This document shows, in pieces, positions 41,363 through 50,170 of a stretch of 64,000 bases of DNA. A program made the position numbers and the translations under genes. Position 1 is the first letter of the stretch. Each line of letters starts with the position of its first letter. The DNA is from Streptomyces sp. R21 (lineage in GTDB: Bacteria > Actinomycetota > Actinomycetes > Streptomycetales > Streptomycetaceae), in contig NZ_CP163435.1 of assembly GCF_041051975.1 (NCBI RefSeq), positions 124,001 to 188,000 on the forward strand. Reading direction: 5' to 3'. Under the pieces are notes generated by a model that was not told where the DNA came from, made no database searches, and saw only the letters and a list, made by a program, of their open reading frames with translations.

Positions 41363-41755
41363 TCAGAGCTGATACGGCCACAGACAGACGCTGGCTGCCT
41401 CAACATGAACTTCCACCCAGTCGACATCGATACCGTTAGGAAGCGGGGCGGCAAGATCGAACAAGATCTGTGAATCACCCAGCTCAAGGACCGGGCCCCG
41501 TTCGGCGATATCGAGTCTGCCGCGCAGAACGACTTCGTGGCCGTCTTGCCAAAGCCCGGGTTCGGCCACCGCAGCTGACCGCGTGTTCCGCTCCCAGGAG
41601 ATGCCCTCGTCCACGGACCACTCAACATGGTGCTGACCGTCGGCCTGCTCTGAAGCACCGCGCCACACCACCACAGCGACTCCAACAGGTGCGTGAACCC
41701 GAACCGCCATCGGCAGGAGCGAGACCTGCGGCATCTTCTCTACACGAACCAACAT
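41363..41755 (-). CDS. hypothetical protein, beta-rich
   Basis: 130 aa with start chosen at ATG 41755 (ATG 41710 and upstream codons possible). It reads VSLLPMAVRVHAPVGVAVVV, HHVEWSVDEGISWER, LWQDGHEVVLRGRLDIAERG and ends VEVHVEAASVCLWPYQL; alternating hydrophobics suggest a beta sandwich. No family recognised, no partner gene. Composition is even and protein-like. Confidence 0.55.
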   Translation of the reverse strand: MLVRVEKMPQVSLLPMAVRVHAPVGVAVVVWRGASEQADGQHHVEWSVDEGISWERNTRSAAVAEPGLWQDGHEVVLRGRLDIAERGPVLELGDSQILFDLAAPLPNGIDVDWVEVHVEAASVCLWPYQL

Positions 41756-42005
41756 CTCGCGATCATCGCGCAAACAGCCAGTCGCCCGGCAGCACACATC
41801 ACGCGACCAAGCCGGATCTTCCCTCAGGAAGAGCTACACCCATCGGAGACTGCATCTCCGCCGCCTCATGCCGCAGCTGTGCGCGCCTGGAAGAGGGCAC
41901 GTTGTGCCGTGTCTGAGGTGACACCGAGAGCTCGGCGCCGTCCCCCGGATGCTGGTCTGGGACGTCGACCGGGGCTGCGCAGGCTGCGAGCGCCCCGACG
42001 CCTGG

Positions 42006-42401
42006 TCAGGCGGAGGCGAAAGCCTCCTCAGGGGCATCGTCGAGGACGAATCCGTTGTCGAGCCGGACGCGGACCGTGACGCGGAACAGCTGTCGCTGGT
42101 AGGCGGCCCACTGCTCTTCCAAGGCCGCCACCTGCTCCTCCAGCTGCTCTCTGCTCGCCGGCGGCATCTGGTGGCCGAAGTCGTCGAGGAGCGATTTGAG
42201 GCGCACGTACTCGCGGACCTCGTGGCTCTGCTGCCGGTGGTGCTCGTCCACACGCTCGACTGTGCCCTCGATGCCTGCTGCCAGGGCCACCGAGGCGGCA
42301 AAGGCACCCGTCTCCTGCGGGGACTCCCCGGCTGAGGTCACCGACCCGGCCAACCGGAGATCAGCCGCCAGCCGCACCCGTTGGCCCACGTTCAGCGCCA
42401 T
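42006..42401 (-). CDS. hypothetical helical protein
   Basis: 131 aa from ATG 42401 (MALNVGQRVRLAADLRLAGS). Central helices with coiled-coil character (YVRLKSLLDDFGHQMPPASR, EQLEEQVAALEEQWAAYQRQ) precede a C-terminal strand (LFRVTVRVRLDNGFVLDDAP). It follows two other small minus-strand ORFs and may belong to the same operon. Unknown function. Confidence 0.6.
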   Translation of the reverse strand: MALNVGQRVRLAADLRLAGSVTSAGESPQETGAFAASVALAAGIEGTVERVDEHHRQQSHEVREYVRLKSLLDDFGHQMPPASREQLEEQVAALEEQWAAYQRQLFRVTVRVRLDNGFVLDDAPEEAFASA

Positions 42402-42424
42402 CGGTCCTTCGTCTTCCTCGTCGG

Positions 42425-42706
42425 TCACCGGCGAACCGGTACACGACGCGTCGCCAGGCGTACCGGAGAGGACAGGATCATCCCACCCCTGGTCTTCGGC
42501 GTGATCGAGAAGGGCTCGGAAGAGACGGCGGCGGCCACCACCTGCACCGTCCTCGCGCAGACCGCTGCCGCGGCCGTCCGCACCCGGCTGGAAACGGTGT
42601 TGCGCGCGACGTCGACCGCCATCTCCTGGCCGTGATGGCGCAGCCTCTGGTCCAGGCTGGGTTCGAGCAGCGCGTCCACGACGCTGAGGTCGATGCCCTC
42701 CCCCAT
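42425..42706 (-). CDS. hypothetical protein (uncertain start)
   Basis: 93 aa from ATG 42706 (MGEGIDLSVVDALLEPSLDQ). Coding-like sequence continues upstream in the same frame to about 42770 (GLIDPVLAPGELVAILYHLD) without a usual start codon, so the gene may be 5'-truncated. Helical, Ala/Val-rich, no motif. Placed between two small ORFs on the same strand. Confidence 0.4.
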   Translation of the reverse strand: MGEGIDLSVVDALLEPSLDQRLRHHGQEMAVDVARNTVSSRVRTAAAAVCARTVQVVAAAVSSEPFSITPKTRGGMILSSPVRLATRRVPVRR

Positions 42707-42780
42707 CGCGTCGAGGTGGTACAGGATCGCGACCAGTTCCCCGGGTGCCAGGACGGGGTCGATGAGGCCGGCTGGTGGTC

Positions 42781-43116
42781 TCAGTCCTCGTCAAGCGGCT
42801 CGTCCTCGGGCGCGCCAGGAGCCGACTGCTGGAATTGCTTGAGCTGCAGCGGGTACTGCGAGATGTCCACTTCGGTGCCGTGCTGCAGCAGTGGGCATGT
42901 GAGCGGCATCGGCGTCAGCAGTTCGGCCCACCTCGGTTTGCGGCCCTCCGCTTTGGCGACCTCCTGAACGCGCCGGCTGTGCGCGGCGCAGCACGGCCGC
43001 GCTCGTCCAGATCTGCTCGGGCAAGCTCCGGTCCGCTTCGGCCGCGCATGTCCTGCGACGGTGAGAGCCGGGCGCGACCCGCGCCGGTCGGCGTTGGTGA
43101 GGAAGCCGGGACACAA
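42781..43116 (-). CDS. hypothetical protein (C-terminal part convincing)
   Basis: The C-terminal half reads VAKAEGRKPRWAELLTPMPL, CPLLQHGTEVDISQYPLQLK and ends in an acidic tail. The N-terminal part from ATG 43116 is Arg-rich and less credible, so the true start is probably further downstream. Unknown function. Confidence 0.4.
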   Translation of the reverse strand: MCPGFLTNADRRGSRPALTVAGHARPKRTGACPSRSGRARPCCAAHSRRVQEVAKAEGRKPRWAELLTPMPLTCPLLQHGTEVDISQYPLQLKQFQQSAPGAPEDEPLDED

Positions 43117-43191
43117 GACCGAAGACGGGAGTCGTGCGCGCCGCGGGGTTCGACGTCGATGAGTTGCGCGTTCCCTCCCGGTGGCTACTCG

Positions 43192-44043
43192 TCAGCCGAG
43201 GCACACCGTGAGCACGCAGATCTCCGTCGGCGACGTCGATACCAGTGCGGGGCCGGTCTGGGACGAGCCCGAGCCCGAGTCCGTGCTGTCGGCGGTCTGG
43301 GGCGCCGACGGCTGCTCCGATGCTGTATCGGAGCGGTCGTGTGCCGTGCCGCCGGCGGACGGGGCGGTGCTCTGCGGCTGCGGGGTCGACGTGGCGGACG
43401 GGTGGGGAGGCGCGGAGGCGTCCGGCCGGGCGATCGGCGGCGTGGCGCGGGGCGGGGTCGCAAGGGACTGCTGCCGCGGGGAGTTGGCCGTCGGGGGCTG
43501 GGAAGGGGGGTGTGAGGACCGGTGAGTGCGCTGAGCGGCGGCTGGTGTCGCCGCCGGGCGCTCCTGCTCAGGCCTCTGCCCTTCCACGACGCCCATGCTC
43601 CGGTCGTCCGGCGCTGTGGCCGCCTGTGCCCGGTCGGTGGAATGCCGGTCCATCGAGGCGATGGTCAGGCCACCTCCGACGAGCGCGACGGCGCTCGCGA
43701 CCACTGCCCGGCGCTTGTTCTTCTTCCAACGGGCCAGCTGGCGACGGCGTGCCGCCCGTCCCTGCCGTGCGGGCGGCAGATCCTCGACGTCGGCGGCGGG
43801 GGCGTACGGGGCCGCGTCCATGTCAGCGTTGGACTCTGCCTTGTTGTCCAGTGGCCGGTCGTGCCATCCGGGGGCCGTGGTTTCCCGGCCGGCCGTTGTG
43901 GCCGGTGGGGCGCCCGTCATTGCCAGGGCAGAATTGCTGCGGCGATCGGTGGCGTGTGGGGCGATGTCCGGTGCGTAAGCGCCGCACCCGGGACACACCA
44001 GGGCGCCGTTGAGATGCCGGCGACACGAGGAGCAGTAGTCCAT
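43192..44043 (-). CDS. SCO2400-family zinc-ribbon membrane protein
   Basis: 283 aa from ATG 44043. The N-terminus MDYCSSCRRHLNGALVCPGC is a two-CxxC zinc ribbon, diagnostic for this Streptomyces family. A basic stretch (RRRQLARWKKNKRR, ~95-110) precedes one transmembrane helix (AVVASAVALVGGGLTIASM), then a long Pro/Ser/Thr-rich outer region ending VSTSPTEICVLTVCLG with two Cys. Probably inner-membrane with extracellular tail; function unknown. Confidence 0.85.
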   Translation of the reverse strand: MDYCSSCRRHLNGALVCPGCGAYAPDIAPHATDRRSNSALAMTGAPPATTAGRETTAPGWHDRPLDNKAESNADMDAAPYAPAADVEDLPPARQGRAARRRQLARWKKNKRRAVVASAVALVGGGLTIASMDRHSTDRAQAATAPDDRSMGVVEGQRPEQERPAATPAAAQRTHRSSHPPSQPPTANSPRQQSLATPPRATPPIARPDASAPPHPSATSTPQPQSTAPSAGGTAHDRSDTASEQPSAPQTADSTDSGSGSSQTGPALVSTSPTEICVLTVCLG

Positions 44044-44239
44044 TGCGGTCTTCGGGTCTTCCTGGTTCGGCTGCGCCGTCGGCCCGCCTGGGCCACGGCC
44101 TGGTCACGTTCGCACAGGGGATCGAGCGGTCAGTCACGCTAACGAGGCTTTCGAAAGGCTGTGTGCAGCCTGCGTGATGCTCCTGTGGGGATGCTTCAGG
44201 TGAGGACGGGGCAGGCGGACGTATCCGCCCCGAGTTCGC

Positions 44240-44464
44240 CTATGGCTGCGTCCCGCGCCACTCCGGCTGACCACCCGCAGTGGCTCTGGTGTGAGCGTCC
44301 CGGCGATGGGCTTGCTGGGTCGCATCCCGTCTGGTCAGTAGCTCCGAGGCCTGATGCTGCGTGTGCGCGGCCGCCCGCTGAGCTTCGGCCACGGCGTCAC
44401 CGCGTTCGCGTACCAGGTCCTCATAGATCGGCAGGTGATCGTTTTCAGTGGAGGTGCGTGTCAC
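44240..44464 (-). CDS. small hypothetical protein
   Basis: 74 aa from GTG 44464. It reads TRTSTENDHLPIYEDLVRER, then GDAVAEAQRAAAHTQHQASE and a basic end, an amphipathic-helix protein of a type common in Streptomyces. Ribosome-binding site is weak (GAAGGG). Function unknown. Confidence 0.55.
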   Translation of the reverse strand: MTRTSTENDHLPIYEDLVRERGDAVAEAQRAAAHTQHQASELLTRRDATQQAHRRDAHTRATAGGQPEWRGTQP

Positions 44465-44565
44465 AGTCGGCCCTTCGGCTGCCGCCCCTTCCCTGCATGG
44501 TTGGCGGCGGGGAAGGCACTGGCGGCAGCGGCTTTGGTGGCGATCGATAAAAGGGCGGTCCGCTG

Positions 44566-44919
44566 TCAGGCTCGGTTGAGCCGGGCAGCGATCCCATGGC
44601 CGATCAGCAAATACATGACAGCCGGGAGACCGAAATTGAGGACAACGCGTAGCCCCTCTGTGTCCATCGTGAAAATGTCCTGTGACCACCAGGCCAGCCA
44701 GTTCGCCGTTCCTCTCACGAACTCGACGAACACATTCGTCTGGTTCGCGTCGAGCAGGAACAACAGGATCCACAGGCCGAGCAGGCCCGCCGCGATGTCG
44801 GCGATCGTGCAGACGGTGAGGGCCGTGCGCCGCGTGGCGGCCTGACGGCGTATGGAGCGGTCCGGGCCCGGGGGCTGGTTGTACGTCTGATATCCGGGAA
44901 CCGGGTCGATGTTGCTCAC
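44566..44919 (-). CDS. two-helix membrane protein, hypothetical
   Basis: 117 aa from GTG 44919. Two transmembrane segments: ADIAAGLLGLWILLFLLDAN (~45-65) and VVLNFGLPAVMYLLIGHGIA (~90-110), separated by an outer loop with FVRGTANWLAWWSQDIFTMD. The arrangement is that of a widespread small Streptomyces membrane family without assigned role. An upstream start in the same frame is possible. Confidence 0.65.
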   Translation of the reverse strand: MSNIDPVPGYQTYNQPPGPDRSIRRQAATRRTALTVCTIADIAAGLLGLWILLFLLDANQTNVFVEFVRGTANWLAWWSQDIFTMDTEGLRVVLNFGLPAVMYLLIGHGIAARLNRA

Positions 44920-45021
44920 AGGAAATCCGATCGACGTAGTGCCATTTCGGCGCGCTCGCTCCCGGTGTCGAAATTCGTTCCGGGTCGTCGCCCCGCTTCT
45001 GCCTGCTTCTGCGTTCGGCAT

Positions 45022-45327
45022 GCGCTGCGGTGTTACACCGCCGTCCGCGATGACCCAAATATGGCTTCCTATTCAGGCACTTACCCAAATGTTCGTGCAC
45101 CAGAGCACTTTTCCGGATGGATTGGAGGAGGTTACTCGGGGGGCCATCACGATTCCCGGCCCGGTGTGTGCGTGATTCGTGACCAGGCCATGATGGCGAC
45201 AAGTACGTGTCTTCATAAGGGTGTCGGTCTCGCGACCATCTCCGGCCGCCCGTGACACTCCTGACATGCGGCGCGCTGTGGGGAGTGCCCCCGGGCGGGG
45301 GCACGGGGCCCATCCTCCGGGGGAGGT
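45022..45327. other. intergenic region
   Basis: No gene seen. A GGGGGAGGT ribosome-binding site at its right end serves the fragment at 45328. Confidence 0.3.
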
Positions 45328-45531
45328 ATGCAGGCGCCCGCCTCACCGAACTCGGCAGCGAGGCGGGCGGGGGGCGACGATTGCGGCAACCTGCGGCACG
45401 CCCGGCAGACCCCGCCCGAGTTCGAGCCGTACGCCTACGACGAGGTGCCCCCGAGGAGCGCACGAGCGCGACTGGAACTCATGTCCCAGTCTCCAAGTGG
45501 GCGCGATCATGGGAAGCGGCTGTGCCTGCCG
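45328..45531 (+). pseudogene. N-terminal gene fragment of unknown family
   Basis: ATG 45328 with an unusually strong GGGGGAGGT site starts MQAPASPNSAARRAGGDDCG, then PPEFEPYAYDEVPPRSARAR. After about 60 codons the frame runs antisense into the end of the EAD1-WD40-KAP gene, so the native 3' part has been lost. Probably a truncated gene next to the defence-type gene. Confidence 0.4.
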
Positions 45532-48500
45532 CTACGGGAGCGGGTGCTGTCGCTCCAGGGTGCTGACGATGCGGCCGGTCGGGAACGACAGCCGTCCCAC
45601 CGGGACGACCCATTGCGCCCACACAGACAGTGGCTCTGGCAGGGGCAGCCCGGCGTCGGCAGCCGCAGTGGCAACGTGATCGATGCCGCGCAGCAGGGCC
45701 TGCCATTGCTGTGCCTGAACGGGTGTCATGCGTGGATCGGCATCGTTGCACCAGGTTGCGGGCTCCTGGCGCGGGGTCAGCGTGGTGCGGAACTGCGCCC
45801 ATGTTTGATCAGGGTCACGCGTCGCGGCGTGGTGCAGGTGCAAAAAGAGCGCTGGTCCCAGGGACGGGTAGGAGATGAGCGCGGCGAGCAGCACCATACT
45901 GCTCCGGTAGGGCCAGTACGCGACCGGTTGCCGTCCATTCAGCCTGTTGCCGGACGGGGAGACGTGCTGTCTGGCGAGGTCTGCGTTGCGATGTGCATGG
46001 CGCATCGCTGTGAGCAGGCCGTAGCTGTTGGCGAACCGCTTGACCGCTCGTGGCGTGGACACCAGGAGTGGTGGGCCGAGCAGATCCATGAGCGTGATCT
46101 CGTCTGCGGTGAGGGTCAGGGGGTCGACCCGCTCCACGACGCGGGCGGCGGGCAGCTCTGCCCACGCACCTGTCGGCTCGGTGCGTTCTTCGCCGTCCGT
46201 CTCAGGTGCAGGAGCCTCAGGTTCGGCAGATGGCTTTGCTGTGTCCGCGTCCGAGGGGGTGGGGGCAGCTGGCGTCTCCGGTGGCTTGGTAGCTGCGGTC
46301 CCGACCAGTGTCCGCAACAGACGCTGGTATCCGTTCGTGTCGAGGGGCGGCAGGGTGAGGACCACCTGGAAGATTTTTTCCAGGTACTGGGTGGGGGTTG
46401 AGCGCCACAGTTCCTCGTCGTCGGGGTCGACCGGGCTCCCTTCCTCGGCATCGTCCTGCGCGAGAAGCGAGGGCTCATCCACCAGTTCGCGGTAGTGCGA
46501 AGCAATGGAGCGCAGGAGCCACCGGGGATCGACGGCTACCACGACGACGAACAGCTCGACGGCCAGCAGCAGATGGATGGCCTCCAGCATTTCGACGACT
46601 CGCTGTGGCGGGCAGCGATCAAGATCGTCGATATAGAGGATGATCCGGTCGATCCTCGGCAGTTCGTCCTCTGCTTCATCGGCACGTGCCCCGCTCCTGT
46701 CGTCAGGCCGGCCGTCGGAGGCATCGCTGCCGGGTACCTCCTCTCCGTCTGCCAAGTCACGGCCTGGGACCTGGGCGTGAGCGTGGATCGCCCGCTCCTG
46801 GGTGGCGCTTGCCAGGAGTTGGGCCATGCGCTGGAAATCCTCGCGGATCTGTGTCATCACTCCAAGGCGGCCCCGGTAGCTGCCCTCCGTGGCCCGCTCG
46901 ATGGCCAGTCCCGCCAACTGCCCGGCGGCCGTCAGGTTCTGCAGCTGGGTCTCGAACGCGTTGACCTCGGCCTCGGCGACCTCCGCTGCCGTTTCCATGC
47001 GCTGGCGCTGCTGCGTCCCATACCGAAGTGCTGCCTGCCACGCCTTGCTTGCACGCGCCTTCGCCGCACTTGCGAACTGCCCTTTCAGAGCCAGGGCCGC
47101 GATCAGGCCGGCCACGCCCGGAGCTGAGGCCGCCCAACGCCACACGCCTGGAAGACCCCAGACAACTGCCGCGGCCACCGCAGCCGAAGCGGCAACAAGA
47201 CTGAGAAATTTCACGATCACGGCTGCAGGAACGCCGCGGACAAGCCGCCAAGCCGCTCTGCCCGTCTCCTGGAATGCCGCAGCGCTGCGGGCCGCCTCCC
47301 GGAAGACATCTTCGGGGCGCTCACCGGCGAGAAGCCTCAGCTCCTGTTGCTGAGCCGGCGGCAGTGAATCCCAGGGACCTGCCGGTTCGCGCAGGGCTCG
47401 CCGCAGGTCATCCCGACGCGCGCGGGCAGCTCGCAGCCGTTCCCGCAGGCCCCGCTCCGCGATCAATTCCGCTGTCAGCCGTGACTGCCGACGCTGTTCG
47501 GACGCCAGATCCCCGTCCGTGGGAGTGGCGAGCTGAGCGAACAGTTCAGCGACCAGGCTGGCCCAGAGGTCTGTCTCGGCATAGTGCCAGGCGTTGAACT
47601 GCACCTGGCGGACCGCGGTATGAGACAACGGGTTGTCCGGGCGCGCTGCCGTCGCGACCTCCTGGCGCAGCAGGTTGAGGAAATGGCTCTTGCCCTCACC
47701 CCAATCCCCGAACAGCCCGACGGCCAGGGGAGGCCTCGCGGTGCGCGCGGTGACCAGCTCTGCCACAGCGGCTGCATCGTCAGTACGGTCCAGTTCGTCT
47801 GCCGCCGGAGCCGCATCCGACCTGTAAGCCGGAAGGAACCTGGACAAGGGACGATCTTCGATGATTTCCCACGGCCGGACCTCCTCGCGGCTTCCCGTGA
47901 ACAGGGTCGGCCGGTTTCCCACCTGCCCCCAGATACCCCAGCGGACCCGAGTGGGGTGGCCGGTCAGCGGTTCCCCCAGCGCTGCGCCACGGACCGGGTC
48001 CCAGAGCCTTACCGTTTTGTCGTCGCCTCCGGTGGCCAGCACGGGATGCCCCCCGATACTGCCCCAACTCCCCCACCGCACTGTGCCGGTGTGCCCGATC
48101 AGGCCACGAGCCGTTGAAGCCCCAGGACCGGGATTGAAGAGGTTCACGACCCGGCCGTCCCCTCCGGCCGCCAGGACGGCCTGGCCGCTGATGGTGGTCC
48201 ATGTCCCCCACAACAGGGGGCCGGCCGCCGTCGTCTCACTGATCACCGTCACGGTGGACGAGGTGGTGTCAACGTTGCTCATCTGGACCTTGCTGCCATC
48301 ACCGCCGGTAGCAAGGACAGGCATCTGGTTGACGATCCCCCAGGCCCCCCACTGGGTGGGACCCGTTTGTTTCTCAATTCGCCCAGCCTGCCCGGGTTCC
48401 CATAAGTTCACTGCCTCGTCTTGGCCACCTGTGGCCAAGACCGGATGGCCATTGGCCATCCCCCACGCCCCCCACGAGACAGGATGGAAATGACCGTGGA

Positions 48501-49323
48501 GCGGACTTCCCAGCGGTACACCCTCGGCTGGATCCCACCACCGGACTGTTCCGTCCTCTCCCCCGCTCGCCAGCAGCGGCCGCCCCTCACTGTGCGTCCA
48601 TGCCCCCCACAGCACAGGGCCATCATGGCCGGTGAGTGAATGCGTGACGGACGCCAGCAAATACGGGCGCTGGCCCGATTCGTAGAGGCCCCACAGGGTA
48701 ATCGTCCCGTCTTCTCCTCCCGTGGCCAGCACCGGTTGACGCTGGACCAACCCCCAAGCCCCCCACCGCGCAAACCCCTCGAAGGCGCGGACGGACAACC
48801 GCGGAACCTGGCTGGACACCGACGGGGGATGCCAGATGCTCAGCTCGCCAAGGCCTGCCGCGGTGAGAACGGGCTGACCGTTGACATACGTCATGGCCCC
48901 CCAATCGCCAAGGGACGCCGAGTTGGCGTTGAGCAGCGGCTGGCTCAGAGGCACTCCCCGCCACCTGGGGCTCGGCGTACTTGTCGGATTCGGCGGTACG
49001 TCCAGCACACCGTGACGTTCGGCGAGTTCGCGCAGGTCGGGGTGAGCGCCGTAGTGCTGGAGGGCGGTCTCCAACATCAGCCGGTACGTCGTGGGAACGC
49101 CGGCTTCGATCTGGAAGAAGACCTCGTTCCAGAAGTTGGTCGCGCTGGTGAAGCTGGGCAACTGGGCCCTGGGGAAGCCGATGTTGTCCAGCAGCACTCG
49201 AGCTGAGTCCATGTCCCGGTAGATGCCAGCGATCGCTCTGAGGAACATGCCTCGTTCTTGAGGAGTGAGCTGAATATCCTGCGGACGCCGTGGCGGCTGA
49301 TTCAATTCTCCAGCCGTCGCCAT
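45532..49323 (-). CDS. EAD1-WD40-KAP NTPase, predicted biological-conflict protein
   Basis: 1263 aa from ATG 49323 with AGGAGGGGG upstream. Residues ~18-105 match an effector-associated domain (EAD1-like: LTPQERGMFLRAIAGIYRDM; FWNEVFFQIEAGVP). Residues ~120-510 are WD40-like repeats of the form WGxWGxxxGxPVLATGGxDxT. A KAP P-loop NTPase follows: Walker A GLFGDWGEGKSHFL (~541), two transmembrane helices and coiled coils (~690-820), Walker B IILYIDDLDRCPP (~897). Such adaptor-sensor-NTPase layouts mark bacterial NLR/STAND-like defence proteins; the EAD should recruit a partner effector. None with a matching EAD is seen nearby. Confidence 0.88.
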   Translation of the reverse strand: MATAGELNQPPRRPQDIQLTPQERGMFLRAIAGIYRDMDSARVLLDNIGFPRAQLPSFTSATNFWNEVFFQIEAGVPTTYRLMLETALQHYGAHPDLRELAERHGVLDVPPNPTSTPSPRWRGVPLSQPLLNANSASLGDWGAMTYVNGQPVLTAAGLGELSIWHPPSVSSQVPRLSVRAFEGFARWGAWGLVQRQPVLATGGEDGTITLWGLYESGQRPYLLASVTHSLTGHDGPVLWGAWTHSEGRPLLASGGEDGTVRWWDPAEGVPLGSPLHGHFHPVSWGAWGMANGHPVLATGGQDEAVNLWEPGQAGRIEKQTGPTQWGAWGIVNQMPVLATGGDGSKVQMSNVDTTSSTVTVISETTAAGPLLWGTWTTISGQAVLAAGGDGRVVNLFNPGPGASTARGLIGHTGTVRWGSWGSIGGHPVLATGGDDKTVRLWDPVRGAALGEPLTGHPTRVRWGIWGQVGNRPTLFTGSREEVRPWEIIEDRPLSRFLPAYRSDAAPAADELDRTDDAAAVAELVTARTARPPLAVGLFGDWGEGKSHFLNLLRQEVATAARPDNPLSHTAVRQVQFNAWHYAETDLWASLVAELFAQLATPTDGDLASEQRRQSRLTAELIAERGLRERLRAARARRDDLRRALREPAGPWDSLPPAQQQELRLLAGERPEDVFREAARSAAAFQETGRAAWRLVRGVPAAVIVKFLSLVAASAAVAAAVVWGLPGVWRWAASAPGVAGLIAALALKGQFASAAKARASKAWQAALRYGTQQRQRMETAAEVAEAEVNAFETQLQNLTAAGQLAGLAIERATEGSYRGRLGVMTQIREDFQRMAQLLASATQERAIHAHAQVPGRDLADGEEVPGSDASDGRPDDRSGARADEAEDELPRIDRIILYIDDLDRCPPQRVVEMLEAIHLLLAVELFVVVVAVDPRWLLRSIASHYRELVDEPSLLAQDDAEEGSPVDPDDEELWRSTPTQYLEKIFQVVLTLPPLDTNGYQRLLRTLVGTAATKPPETPAAPTPSDADTAKPSAEPEAPAPETDGEERTEPTGAWAELPAARVVERVDPLTLTADEITLMDLLGPPLLVSTPRAVKRFANSYGLLTAMRHAHRNADLARQHVSPSGNRLNGRQPVAYWPYRSSMVLLAALISYPSLGPALFLHLHHAATRDPDQTWAQFRTTLTPRQEPATWCNDADPRMTPVQAQQWQALLRGIDHVATAAADAGLPLPEPLSVWAQWVVPVGRLSFPTGRIVSTLERQHPLP

Positions 49324-50170
49324 GCGTAGCCCCCTCCTGCCGAGGTACGGACAAGATGTCCTCCAGAGCGACGCCGAGTGCGCTCAGCCGTGTGTCCGGA
49401 TCCGCCACCCGCAGTCGCTGGCTGAACCTGGGTCTCACCAGGACACCGCAGTTTGCGCATGACGGAGTATCAATCTGCGTTGTGTGGACTTATTCGGCAC
49501 CTTTCAGGCTAGTGGCCGCATGCGAGGCAGGGACCGGGAACGATGAACTCGGGCCGTGGCAGAGGGGCATCGTGGCACCGCTTGCGGTCGCGGCCGTCTT
49601 CGCCGCCTACCTCCGCGATTTGCTGGGCGCCTGTACGGGGACCTGTTCATTAGCAGCCCCCACTCCCGTTTCCAAGAATCCCCATCACCGCTCCTCTGGC
49701 TCGCCGGGTTCACAGCGGGCGTGCTCGTAATCGCCGTCCTCTTCCTGTACTCGGCACATTCCTTCGCAGGCGCGGTCCAACTGCTCGTGGCAGCCATTGC
49801 ACTTGTTTCACGATCGCTGCTTGGCACGACCAGTACGAGCGCAGGCCCGCACCGGGCGGCGGCGAGGCGGCCGTTGCCCACCCACCTCCGCCGCCAACGA
49901 GGGCCGGGATGGCGCCTTCGAACCATGTGACCGACCGGTAGGACCCACAACGGCGGATGCCGAGGAACAAGACAACTTCGGGCGCATTCTGGCTGCGTAC
50001 GGCGGAATTTCGCTCTGGAAGGTCGCGACCGCGCCGTAGAGGCCGGGGGCGATGACTGCGGCGCCGATCCAGATCCGTCCCCTGTGGACCGGGCGGTGTG
50101 GTGGTGCACGCCCGGGGCCCCTGCGAGCGAACCGGTGTGCTGACGGCCGCCCGGCGGATTCGTACGGGCC
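49324..50170. other. 850-bp region with a broken membrane-protein frame
   Basis: No intact gene is supported. Two plus-strand frames carry hydrophobic segments, APLAVAAVFAAYLRDLLGA (about 49570-49630) and LAGFTAGVLVIAVLFLYSAH with AVQLLVAAIALVSRSLL (49700-49830). They are in different frames, so they could be a frameshifted two-helix membrane gene. The upstream promoter of the EAD1-WD40-KAP gene should also lie at the left end. Confidence 0.35.
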
